Assembly (NCBI RefSeq): GCF_000170835.1
Contig: NZ_ABCP01000035.1
Location: forward strand, 1 to 35,552
Origin: Marinobacter algicola DG893
GTDB lineage: Bacteria > Pseudomonadota > Gammaproteobacteria > Pseudomonadales > Oleiphilaceae
DNA length: 35,552 nucleotides
Direction: 5' to 3'
The position numbers were made by a program, and so were the translations under genes. A model generated the notes under the pieces. It did not search any database and was not told the DNA's origin. It saw only the letters and a list, made by a program, of their open reading frames with translations. Position 1 is the first letter of the stretch; every line of letters starts with the position of its first letter. Positions 1 through 7,053 of the stretch are shown one piece after another.

Positions 1-36
1 CGCGCAATGGCAAAGCACGAAATCACAGGCTACAAA

Positions 37-79
37 CGAAAAAAACCGCCCAAGCCAGAGGCAAAGGCGATTTTTTTCG
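37..79. terminator. Bidirectional Rho-independent terminator
   Basis: The arms CGAAAAAAACCGCC (37-50) and GGCGATTTTTTTCG (66-79) pair with a single C-A mismatch around a 15-base loop that can itself pair GCC with GGC. The A7 run on one side and T7 run on the other give a U-tract in either direction. It sits just past the stop of the Spy-like gene on the minus strand and could also stop a plus-strand gene lying left of the window. Confidence 0.75.
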
Positions 80-110
80 GGCTCCGGGCGTTAACCCGGA
101 AAACAGATGA

Positions 111-551
111 TTACTGCATACCCTGCTGCATCTGACGCTGCTGTTGCATCTGCTGCTGCATTTGCTGCATGCGCTTGTTCAACTCATCACGCTGCTCCTG
201 AGTGAACACTGCGTCCACCTTGGCCTGCATCAGCGTAGACATGGCTGTCATCTCGCCAGTCACATCACCCAGCTTCTCGGCGTTGTCACGAATTGCATCT
301 TCGTCGTAATCCGGCTTGATCTGAGCCTGGATCTTCTGCTGCAGTTGCTGGGCTTCGCCCTGAAGCTCCTGAATCTCAGCCTGCATCTCTTCGATGATGC
401 CGCGAATTTCTTCCTGCTGGTCTTCACTCAAGCCAACCATCTGAGCCAGCTGATCGACCTGGTCCGGCTGCCCGCCAGATTGCTGCGCCATCGCCGGAGA
501 GGACAGCCCGATAGCAATCAAGGCAATTCCGAACAGTTTCACGAGCTTCAT
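111..551 (-). CDS. Spy/CpxP-like periplasmic protein (LTXXQ-type), Gln/Met-rich tail
   Basis: This 146-residue exported protein has a Sec signal peptide (Lys2, Lys5, hydrophobic 6-20, cleavage after Ala-Met-Ala at 20-22). The mature part is predicted almost wholly helical, with two motifs of the LTxxQ type, LSEDQ (41-45) and FTQEQ (116-120). That is the layout of Spy/CpxP, small periplasmic chaperones or stress-sensor inhibitors. The last 25 residues are nearly all Gln and Met. The reading frame extends to a GTG at 563, but the ATG at 551 is preceded by GGAG at a 6-base spacing and starts directly at the signal peptide, so it is chosen. No cpxA/cpxR or metal-resistance gene is next to it. The family assignment rests on the motif pattern; the client and stimulus are unknown. 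Confidence 0.7.
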   Translation of the reverse strand: MKLVKLFGIALIAIGLSSPAMAQQSGGQPDQVDQLAQMVGLSEDQQEEIRGIIEEMQAEIQELQGEAQQLQQKIQAQIKPDYDEDAIRDNAEKLGDVTGEMTAMSTLMQAKVDAVFTQEQRDELNKRMQQMQQQMQQQRQMQQGMQ

Positions 552-771
552 AGAAATCTCCACTAATCGATTATTTAAGTCGCTTTCGGTTTTCGAGCCC
601 TACACCCTAAATCAAAACAACCGGGTATTTCACCCCGAACCCCCTTCTTTTTGTACATACTTCACACCCTCACATGCCTCAGCTCCCACCATGGGCGGGT
701 TGAGAGAAATGTGAAAATTTAGTCATTACCGTCCATAATGGCGCCGTTCAGCCACTTCAGGAGTATCAACC

Positions 772-1659
772 ATGGCCATTAACTGGTTTCCAGGGCACAT
801 GCACAAGGCCCGCAAGGAAATCAAAAAGGTAATGCCCCAGATGGATCTCATTATCGAGGTCGTGGATGCGCGCCTGCCATTCAGCAGCGAAAACCCGCTG
901 GTTCCTGCCCTGCGCGGTGATACGCCGGTCATCAAAGTGCTCAACAAACGGGATCTGGCTGACCCGGCCATTACCGAACAATGGCTCAGCTGGCTCGAAA
1001 AGGAACGTGGCGTGCGGGCCATCACCATGACCCACAACCAACGCGCGGAAGCCCTCGACATCCTGCGGCTGGCTGGTGAAATGACGCCGGATCATGATCG
1101 CCAGAAGCGGGCGTTGCGGGTAATGATCCTGGGCATCCCCAATGTCGGCAAGTCCACTCTGATCAACACCATGGCGGGCCGGCCGGCGGCCAAGACCGGG
1201 AATGAGCCAGCAGTAACCCGGGCGCAGCAGGCCATCAAGCTGCCCGACAACGTCCTGCTCTATGACACACCGGGGTTTCTTTGGCCCAAGCTGTCCCCGG
1301 AGGCCTGCGGATACCGTCTGGCCATTAGTGGCGCCATTCGCAGTGCGGTGATTGAGTTTGAGGACGTGGCGTTATTCGAGGCGGATTATCTGCTGGACGC
1401 GTATCCCGAACTGGCAATGGCGCGCTACGGATTCGAAGAAAAGCCTCGGGACGGGCTGGCCCTGATGGACGGCATCGCGGAAAAACGACGATTCCTGGGG
1501 AGAGGCGGGGTTCCGGACCTGCACAAGGTGTCGGAAATACTGCTCAACGAATTCCGCTCCGGAAAGCTCGGGCGAATTTCGTTGGAGACGCCTGCCATGG
1601 TGGAGCAAGAAGCCCGGGAAGAGGCTGAACGTCAACGCGAAAAAGCAGACAAAGCCTGA
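772..1659 (+). CDS. ylqF: Ribosome biogenesis GTPase YlqF/RbgA
   Basis: A circularly permuted GTPase of 295 residues acting in late assembly of the large ribosomal subunit in the cytoplasm. The G motifs come in the permuted order G4-G1-G2-G3: NKRD (58-61), GIPNVGKS (121-128), Thr149 in the G2 region, and DTPG (165-168). The N-terminus MAINWFPGHMHKAR is the family signature, and the length is usual. The start is supported by AGGAG at 759-763, eight bases ahead. The last 28 bases overlap the 3' end of the convergent AraC-type gene, and these encode a charged Glu/Arg/Lys tail. Function is from family knowledge (B. subtilis RbgA); its role in Gram-negatives is less studied. Confidence 0.93.
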   Translation: MAINWFPGHMHKARKEIKKVMPQMDLIIEVVDARLPFSSENPLVPALRGDTPVIKVLNKRDLADPAITEQWLSWLEKERGVRAITMTHNQRAEALDILRLAGEMTPDHDRQKRALRVMILGIPNVGKSTLINTMAGRPAAKTGNEPAVTRAQQAIKLPDNVLLYDTPGFLWPKLSPEACGYRLAISGAIRSAVIEFEDVALFEADYLLDAYPELAMARYGFEEKPRDGLALMDGIAEKRRFLGRGGVPDLHKVSEILLNEFRSGKLGRISLETPAMVEQEAREEAERQREKADKA

Positions 1660-2477
1660 TCATCGAGACCACAACGGCAGACGTTGAACCATCCTGCCGC
1701 CACGTAGCCAGACGGCAGTGCGTCAAACATATCACGTGCCGTGCGAACCAGATGAGGCTGGTCGTAGAATCCGGCCTCAGTCGCCAACCGGGAGACGGAT
1801 ATACCCGGCTCCCAGAACGCCAATGCCCGGTTGATCTTCAGGTGCAGGAGAAAACGGCGCAGCGGCACGCCTGTTTCATGGCGAAACAGATGAGTCAGTC
1901 GTGACGAGGACAGCCCGACACTTTGAGCCAGAGAGTTCAGCTCCAGGCGCTCCGGCAGCTCCGCCCTCAGTTTCCCGCAAATGGCCGCTATACGGTCGTC
2001 CAGTGCAACGGGCGCGTGCCCACTCTGAGAAACCACCCTTGCCAACGCGCCAGCCATGGCCTCACAGTCTGTCTCCCCGGGGTCAGGCAGGTCCACACCG
2101 GCCAATGAAAGATCCGTGGAGGCCATGCCTGCGGCAACGGATTTCAGGGACCGCCAGTAAACGCTGTCGGGATCGAGCTGGACGCTCCAGATTCTGGCCT
2201 CCCCGGGCTCCAGTGCCTGAGGAACATCAGGGGCTACGATGGCGGCGCGGGTTTGCCGCCACTCACCGTTCACAGCCAGCCGAAAGGGGCGGTCAAGCCC
2301 CACCAGCAAGGAAGCGCTTATGTGTCGGTGGGAGCGGTTGGGCATCAACTGCCCGAGTATCTGCCAGTGATCCTGCCACAAAAACAAGGTGCCCTTGTGG
2401 CCCTGATCGCCGGTTGGCGTTTTAAGGGATGGTGCCTGCATGGCGCTACACTCAACTCTGCATTTCCCTGCAAGCAT
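1632..2477 (-). CDS. AraC-family transcriptional regulator
   Basis: The C-terminal ~110 residues form the AraC/XylS double helix-turn-helix: the first helix pair at about 179-200 (LNSLAQSVGLSSSRLTHLF) and the second at about 226-249, followed by the usual FDALPSGY stretch. The N-terminal ~150 residues look like a degenerate cupin-type sensing domain with no recognisable ligand motif. The start is uncertain: the ATG at 2477 has a GAGG only one base away, and the ATG at 2441 (MQAPSLK) has no clear Shine-Dalgarno either but lies closer to the conserved part. The gene converges on and overlaps ylqF. No obvious target operon is adjacent, so the regulon cannot be guessed from context. Confidence 0.85.
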   Translation of the reverse strand: MLAGKCRVECSAMQAPSLKTPTGDQGHKGTLFLWQDHWQILGQLMPNRSHRHISASLLVGLDRPFRLAVNGEWRQTRAAIVAPDVPQALEPGEARIWSVQLDPDSVYWRSLKSVAAGMASTDLSLAGVDLPDPGETDCEAMAGALARVVSQSGHAPVALDDRIAAICGKLRAELPERLELNSLAQSVGLSSSRLTHLFRHETGVPLRRFLLHLKINRALAFWEPGISVSRLATEAGFYDQPHLVRTARDMFDALPSGYVAAGWFNVCRCGLDDQALSAFSR

Positions 2478-2495
2478 ACCTCAAGCGGCCTTGAT

Positions 2496-3020
2496 TCAGT
2501 GACTCTGAGGCTGACGCTCACCGCTATGGCCATTTTGGGCATGAGGCACCGGTATTCCCAGCTTTGCCGCAAACTCGATGCTAACGAAGATTGGCCCGAT
2601 CAGCAGGAACACAAGGTCTTCCACGAACGACGGCTTCTTGCCTTCAATTTTATGGCCGACCACCTGGACCGCCCAGGCAACGATCCAGACCACAAGACTG
2701 GTCCAGAACAGGGACAGGCCACTGGCCAGAACACTTTGTATGGCCCACAAAGACAGCACAAACCAGCCGGCCATCAATGCGAATACCCAAAGCGACAGGC
2801 GCAGATAGACAGCACCCGACAACCCCGCGAGAATCGTGGCACCGTTGACCCAATAGGCCCCCGAGCCGGAAAGGCCCAGCCAGCCCCCCACCGGTATCAG
2901 CCAGAACAATCCCAGCGTTGATATCAGGATTGCCGGAACGCAGGCAATATGGACCCACTGGTTAACGGTGTTCTGATGGCTGTCGCCGTAATCATGCAAA
3001 AATTGAGACAGTGAACGCAC
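2496..3020 (-). CDS. Mpo1-like (DUF962/YGL010w) membrane protein
   Basis: This 174-residue protein matches the Mpo1-like family. It opens MRSLSQFLHDYGDSHQN and continues NxxVNQWVHIACVP, which gives the spaced His residues of that family, with about four hydrophobic segments. In yeast, Mpo1 is an Fe(II)-dependent dioxygenase that alpha-oxidises 2-hydroxy fatty acids in membranes. The bacterial role is unproven, though a neighbour of fabB with a lipid-related function would be plausible. The frame is open to 3065, but the GTG at 3020 has GGGAG seven bases ahead and begins exactly where family members begin, so it is used. It lies 18 bases upstream of the AraC-type gene on the same strand if that starts at 2477, so co-transcription is possible. 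Confidence 0.8.
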   Translation of the reverse strand: MRSLSQFLHDYGDSHQNTVNQWVHIACVPAILISTLGLFWLIPVGGWLGLSGSGAYWVNGATILAGLSGAVYLRLSLWVFALMAGWFVLSLWAIQSVLASGLSLFWTSLVVWIVAWAVQVVGHKIEGKKPSFVEDLVFLLIGPIFVSIEFAAKLGIPVPHAQNGHSGERQPQSH

Positions 3021-3124
3021 GGTGAATCTCCCTCGGGTTATTGTTGATAAGCGCCATCTTACCAACGCCCATGATCGCCGCCTTGTACGTAACGGCTATG
3101 CCTACCCGCTTTGCCTTTTCCGGC

Positions 3125-3137
3125 ACCTTACCAAGGT
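3125..3137. promoter_or_regulatory. Small inverted repeat upstream of fabB (candidate operator)
   Basis: ACCTT-acc-AAGGT is a perfect 5+5 inverted repeat, about 100 bases ahead of the fabB start and in the divergent region shared with the Mpo1-like gene. The size suits a dimeric repressor half-site pair. It does not resemble the FabR or DesT sites I remember, so no regulator is named. Confidence 0.3.
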
Positions 3138-3150
3138 CAAATATCGCTAC

Positions 3151-3164
3151 GGCGCCAAAGCGCC
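3151..3164. promoter_or_regulatory. GC-rich inverted repeat upstream of fabB (candidate operator)
   Basis: GGCGC-caaa-GCGCC is a perfect 5+5 inverted repeat directly ahead of a TATAGT hexamer at 3177-3182 that could be the fabB -10 box. A matching -35 is not evident, which would suit an activated promoter or may simply mean the -10 guess is wrong. Confidence 0.3.
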
Positions 3165-3238
3165 TAGACTGATGGTTATAGTCAGAGACAGAGGGGATCG
3201 GCCCGGTTCACGGTGCAGGCCCCGCTAAGGAGAAAAGT

Positions 3239-4447
3239 ATGAGACGGGTTGTGGTTACCGGTATGGGCATTGTTTCCTGCCTCGGCAATTCCACGGATGC
3301 AGTGCTGGAAAGCCTCAAGGCCGGAAAATCCGGCATCCGGTTCAATGAAACCTATCGTGACATGGGCTTCCGCAGCCAGGTGGCGGGTTCCGTTGATGTG
3401 GATACCTCGGTCATTGACCGTAAAACCCGACGCTTCATGGGCCAGTCGGCGATGTACAGCTACCTCGCCATGGAACAGGCCATTGCGTCCGCACGGTTGA
3501 CGGACGACCTGGTCTCCAACGACCGCACCGGCCTGATTGCCGGCTCCGGCGGCGCGTCCAGCGCCAGTCAGGTGGAGGCTGTGGACATCATGCGTGAAAA
3601 GGGCGTCAAACGCATCGGGCCCTACATGGTGCCAAGGATCATGACCAGTACCGTTTCGGCCTGCCTGGCCACCGCCTTCAAAATTCGCGGGGTGAACTAC
3701 TCAATGTCGTCCGCCTGCGCCACCAGCGCCCATTGTATTGGCCACGCTGCGGAGCAGATCCAGTCCGGCAAGCAGGACATTGTATTCGCCGGCGGTGGCG
3801 AAGAAGAGGACTGGAGCCTGACCATGCTCTTCGACGCCATGGGCGCGCTCTCCACCAAGTACAACGATGCTCCGGAAACCGCATCCAGGCCCTTCGACGC
3901 CGGCCGTGACGGGTTCGTCATTGCTGGCGGTGGCGGAATGGTGGTGATGGAAGAGCTGGAGCATGCCCTCAAGCGCGGCGCGCCCATCATTGCAGAGCTG
4001 ACCGGTTATGGCGCCACATCCGACGGACATGACATGGTCGCCCCTTCTGGCGAGGGCGCCATGCGTTGCATGCAACAGGCGCTGGCCACCGTCGAGGCAC
4101 CGGTGGATTACATCAATGCGCATGGCACCAGCACACCAGTGGGAGACGTCGCGGAAATGAAGGCCGTACGGAACGTCTTCGGTAACAACGTACCGCAAAT
4201 TTCATCCACCAAGTCCTTGTCCGGCCACTCTTTGGGGGCATCCGGGGTTCATGAAGCCATCTATTCGCTGATCATGCTGCAGAACGGATTTATTGCGGGC
4301 ACCAAGAACCTGACAAACCTGGATGACACCATTTCCGGCATGCCGGTCGTGGGGCCTGATTCCAAAACGGCGCCACTGAATACAGTGATGTCCAACAGCT
4401 TCGGGTTCGGCGGAACCAACGCCTCGCTGGTATTCGGGAAAGTCTGA
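3239..4447 (+). CDS. fabB: Beta-ketoacyl-ACP synthase I (FabB)
   Basis: Condensing enzyme of type II fatty acid synthesis; it elongates acyl-ACP with malonyl-ACP and is essential for unsaturated chains in gammaproteobacteria. The Cys-His-His centre is complete: Cys160 in [10 protein letters not shown], His295 in NAHGTSTP, Lys325 in STKSLSGH and His330, followed by FGFGGTN near the end. Each sits three positions before its E. coli FabB counterpart (163, 298, 328, 333), and the 402-residue length agrees, favouring FabB over FabF. AAGGAG at 3227-3232 is six bases ahead of the ATG. FabA, its usual partner, is not in the window. Confidence 0.95.
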   Translation: MRRVVVTGMGIVSCLGNSTDAVLESLKAGKSGIRFNETYRDMGFRSQVAGSVDVDTSVIDRKTRRFMGQSAMYSYLAMEQAIASARLTDDLVSNDRTGLIAGSGGASSASQVEAVDIMREKGVKRIGPYMVPRIMTSTVSACLATAFKIRGVNYSMSSACATSAHCIGHAAEQIQSGKQDIVFAGGGEEEDWSLTMLFDAMGALSTKYNDAPETASRPFDAGRDGFVIAGGGGMVVMEELEHALKRGAPIIAELTGYGATSDGHDMVAPSGEGAMRCMQQALATVEAPVDYINAHGTSTPVGDVAEMKAVRNVFGNNVPQISSTKSLSGHSLGASGVHEAIYSLIMLQNGFIAGTKNLTNLDDTISGMPVVGPDSKTAPLNTVMSNSFGFGGTNASLVFGKV

Positions 4448-4451
4448 CTCC

Positions 4452-4480
4452 CTGACGACCCTAGCTCGTGGGTTCGTCAG
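4452..4480. terminator. Hairpin between the convergent fabB and RmlD-like genes
   Basis: CTGACGA (4452-4458) pairs with TCGTCAG (4474-4480), and CCC (4459-4461) pairs with GGG (4470-4472) around an 8-base loop with one bulged T. It covers the 13-base gap and the last codons of the minus-strand gene. There is no T-run on either side, so it would be a weak or Rho-assisted stop, or a 3'-end stabiliser. Confidence 0.4.
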
Positions 4481-5339
4481 TGAGTTCCTTGCCGCCGTTC
4501 AGGGACAGCAGCTCCAGCTCCTCGGCCAATCCCGAGCGCCACGGGAGCTGCTTTACGCCGAAGGTGTTACGGATCTTGGTGCAGATCATGGTGGCGTTCG
4601 CGGGCTCCAGGGTTGCCCACGCGGGCGTTTCATCCACCACCCGGATACCATCGGGGATGCCCCTCAAACCGGTTATTGCAAGCCCCAACTCATAGAGCGA
4701 GATATCTTCCGCACCGGCGTACTGATAGGTGCCCCACACCTCAGCACCACAGTCGATCTGCTGGACAATCGCGGTAATTACCCGGGCAAGATCACTGACG
4801 GTCACGGGTTGGCCACGGCATTTGCCGGGTAGTTTGATGGTGTCGGACTCTGCGGCAACGGACTGCACCTTGCGAACAAAGCGCCCCAGGCTCCAGCCCG
4901 TCCTCAAAATAATGTGCCGCGGCAACAACGTTCTCAGCGCCTGCTCGCATTCCCATTGCCAGTTACCCAGCTCGTTACAGGGCTGACCGGGATTGGAGGC
5001 AATGTACGCACTCTGCTTTCGGCCGTCGAACACGTAGGAAGACGACAGCTGCAACAACGCGATGTTGTGCTCACAGGCATGCTCAGCCAGCGCCACGGGC
5101 AACGAAAACGACGCCTTGTGGGCCAGTTCGGGGTTCTTTTCCGCACTTTCAGGGTCCGCAAGCCAAAGCGCATTCACGATCAAGTCGGTATCGTCGGGAA
5201 CCCAGCCTTCCAACGCCGAAAGATCCGCAGTTTCAAGCTCGCTGATCAGCAACGGGCTGACATGGAGCGAGGTGTTCCTCAAACGCTCCAGCAATACCCG
5301 CCCCAACGGGCCATAATCATGAACAACAAGAACGTGCAC
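4461..5339 (-). CDS. RmlD-like (extended SDR fold) protein with altered active site
   Basis: This 292-residue protein follows the RmlD/dTDP-4-dehydrorhamnose reductase fold: an N-terminal Rossmann start (MHVLVVHDYGPLG), the LSSSYVFDG strand (98-106), and the P-x-N segment that normally reads PxNxYGxxK. Here that segment is PCNELGNWQWECE, so the catalytic Tyr is Leu124 and the Lys is Gln128. The first Gly of the GxxGxxG nucleotide loop is His7 (Gly10 and Gly13 remain). Classical reductase chemistry is therefore doubtful; a binding, regulatory or sugar-nucleotide-independent role is an inference. It starts with GTG, with a weak GGTGAG upstream. It stands alone, with no rml or other sugar-nucleotide genes nearby, and its 3' end faces fabB 13 bases away. 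Confidence 0.7.
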   Translation of the reverse strand: MHVLVVHDYGPLGRVLLERLRNTSLHVSPLLISELETADLSALEGWVPDDTDLIVNALWLADPESAEKNPELAHKASFSLPVALAEHACEHNIALLQLSSSYVFDGRKQSAYIASNPGQPCNELGNWQWECEQALRTLLPRHIILRTGWSLGRFVRKVQSVAAESDTIKLPGKCRGQPVTVSDLARVITAIVQQIDCGAEVWGTYQYAGAEDISLYELGLAITGLRGIPDGIRVVDETPAWATLEPANATMICTKIRNTFGVKQLPWRSGLAEELELLSLNGGKELTDEPTS

Positions 5340-5588
5340 GAGCGCTCACCGCCTCCGATTTCTATCTTCGCAACGGGTAACAGTACCGTTGCCACTTCAT
5401 CTGTATACTGACGTATGTCTTCACCACACTGTAATCGTTCCCACAGCTTGTTGGAACGCGTACCCGGGATATCACTGATATGACGGGCACCCGATACCGT
5501 TAGAGCCAATGGCACGCGAAGTACACCCCATAGAATACGTGTCGGAGTACTGAGCAGACCTGACGAGCATACAACAACAGGACCCTAC
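5340..5588. other. Divergent intergenic region (249 bases)
   Basis: It must hold the promoters for the RmlD-like gene (leftward) and the small unknown gene (rightward). I see no convincing -35/-10 pair, no long palindrome and no RNA gene in it. A short near-repeat of GATATCACTGATATGA (5469-5484) is the only local structure that caught the eye. Confidence 0.3.
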
Positions 5589-5948
5589 ATGCTGAAACAA
5601 CAAAGCCATATCGTTGCCCCCATCCCGGATGAGCTCCGCACCCGCGCACTTTATACCGTCAACGAGCTTCGGGAGCGGGGAAAGGCGGACAAGATAGCCA
5701 TCGACAAACTGTTCGAACTGATTGTCGAGATGACCGACAACGGTCTGGATTTCTTTTTCCTGGAACCCCTGCGCCGGCTGAATGCCAGCAGCATGCTGAT
5801 GGGCATGGCCAGAATGGGCATCAGCAGCATGCTCAAAGGCAGCAAGATGGTCGTCCACAAAGTCCTGAAAAAACTGGACGACCGCAGCCTGGCCGCAATT
5901 CTCGACTTCATCGAGGAAATCATCCACGAGCCGGAACCCGCTTCCTGA
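5589..5948 (+). CDS. Hypothetical small helical protein, Met-rich amphipathic segment
   Basis: I do not recognise this 119-residue protein. It has no signal peptide, no membrane segment of normal length and no Cys. It reads as mostly helical: a charged first half (about 14-50), then a Met-rich stretch at about 69-85 (MLMGMARMGISSMLKG) flanked by Lys residues, a basic helix ending KKLDD, and an acidic C-terminus (EEIIHEPEP). The Met-rich amphipathic helix could bind a membrane surface or a protein groove; that is inference. The start is well supported by CAGGA six bases ahead of the ATG. Codon use looks native. The gene is a single unit between the divergent RmlD-like gene and the convergent alr, whose stop lies four bases away. 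Confidence 0.7.
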   Translation: MLKQQSHIVAPIPDELRTRALYTVNELRERGKADKIAIDKLFELIVEMTDNGLDFFFLEPLRRLNASSMLMGMARMGISSMLKGSKMVVHKVLKKLDDRSLAAILDFIEEIIHEPEPAS

Positions 5949-5952
5949 TCAC

Positions 5953-7053
5953 CTACCCTGCTGCGGTGTTGCCCGAATCCTCGTACAGCCTGGGCACCCG
6001 GGCTGTAATACCCGTCAGCAGTTCGTAGCCAATGGTGCCGGCGTGTTGTGCCACTTCATCCACGCTGACATTCCGCCCCCAAAGCTCCACCAAGTCGCCG
6101 GGACAGGCCTCAGGGGCGCCCGTCAGGTCCACAGCCAGCATGTCCATGGACACCCTGCCAATCAGGCGTATGCGGTTACCGCCGACCCACGCCGGAGTGT
6201 CTGTACCAGCATGGCGAGGATAGCCATCACCATAGCCAATGGCCACAATCCCCATTCGTGTTTCCTGAATCGCGGTCCAGCTGTAGCCATAGCCCACGGA
6301 CTCTCCCGGTTTTAGGGTTCGCACGGCGGTCAAAGGGGCTTCCAGTGTCATCACCGCTTCCAGGCCCAGCTCCGGACCTGTCTTGCCCAAGGTCGGGGAG
6401 GCGCCATAAAGCATGATGCCGGGACGGGTCCAGTCGAACGACGGCTGGGCAGGAAGAAAATGGGCGGCGGAATTGGACGCACTTTTCTCAAGTTTAGGCC
6501 AATCCACCACTGCTTCACTGAATACCCGCGTCTGCTGGTCAGTGTCATCGCGGGAAATGTCGTCCGCGCAGGCAAAGTGCGTGACGAAACCCGCTACCGT
6601 CTCTCCCGCACCAATGGTATCCAGGCGCGCCATGACATCGGCCAGTACGCTCGGCGCGAAGCCAAGCCGATTCATGCCGGTATTCACTTTGACCCAGACC
6701 GTTGGCCTCTCATCGGCTTGATCCAGCCAGTCCAACTGGTAGCCACTGTGGACCACCACTTCAAAACCTTCGCAAACACACGTCGCGACATCCCCGGCAC
6801 TGTGCATGCCCTGCAACAACACCACAGGATGATCAACACCGGCCTCACGGATCGCCAGGGCCTCTTCCAGGCAGGCAACGGCAAACTTGGGGGCATCGCT
6901 CGCCAGGGCCCGTGCGACTTCACGGATGCCATGACCATAGCCATCAGCCTTGATAACGGCCATCGCCCGGGCCGGGCTGGCCAGCCGGCAGGCGAGGCGA
7001 TAATTGTGGCGGAGTGCACGGGTATCAATACGGGCAACGGTCTTCCGTGGCAT
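5953..7053 (-). CDS. alr: Alanine racemase (PLP-dependent)
   Basis: Interconverts L- and D-alanine to supply peptidoglycan synthesis. The 366-residue protein has the PLP lysine Lys35 in AVIKADGYGHG, the RPGIMLYG motif (210-217), and the second catalytic Tyr in VGYGYSW (Tyr255), followed by IGYGDGYPRH. Length and motif spacing match the family. Its ATG shares one base with the dnaB stop codon (TAATG), so it is very probably translated by coupling with dnaB. The dnaB-alr pair is a common gammaproteobacterial arrangement. In a genome with a second catabolic racemase (dadX) this would be the housekeeping copy. Confidence 0.96.
   Translation of the reverse strand: MPRKTVARIDTRALRHNYRLACRLASPARAMAVIKADGYGHGIREVARALASDAPKFAVACLEEALAIREAGVDHPVVLLQGMHSAGDVATCVCEGFEVVVHSGYQLDWLDQADERPTVWVKVNTGMNRLGFAPSVLADVMARLDTIGAGETVAGFVTHFACADDISRDDTDQQTRVFSEAVVDWPKLEKSASNSAAHFLPAQPSFDWTRPGIMLYGASPTLGKTGPELGLEAVMTLEAPLTAVRTLKPGESVGYGYSWTAIQETRMGIVAIGYGDGYPRHAGTDTPAWVGGNRIRLIGRVSMDMLAVDLTGAPEACPGDLVELWGRNVSVDEVAQHAGTIGYELLTGITARVPRLYEDSGNTAAG

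Noticed and set aside
84..99. CCGGG-cgttaa-CCCGG hairpin next to the stop of the Spy-like gene
   Set aside because: The stem is only five base pairs and has no T-run next to it; the stronger terminator at 37-79 accounts for ending transcription.
144..566. Plus-strand reading frame of 140 codons rich in Leu and His
   Set aside because: It is the mirror of the Gln/Met-rich Spy-like gene; the Leu/His composition is what CTG/CAT complements of Gln/Met codons give, and there is no start signal.
2253..2921. 222-codon plus-strand frame across the AraC and Mpo1-like genes
   Set aside because: It crosses two well-supported genes on the other strand, has no domain, and has the Gln/Pro/His composition typical of antisense frames in this sequence.
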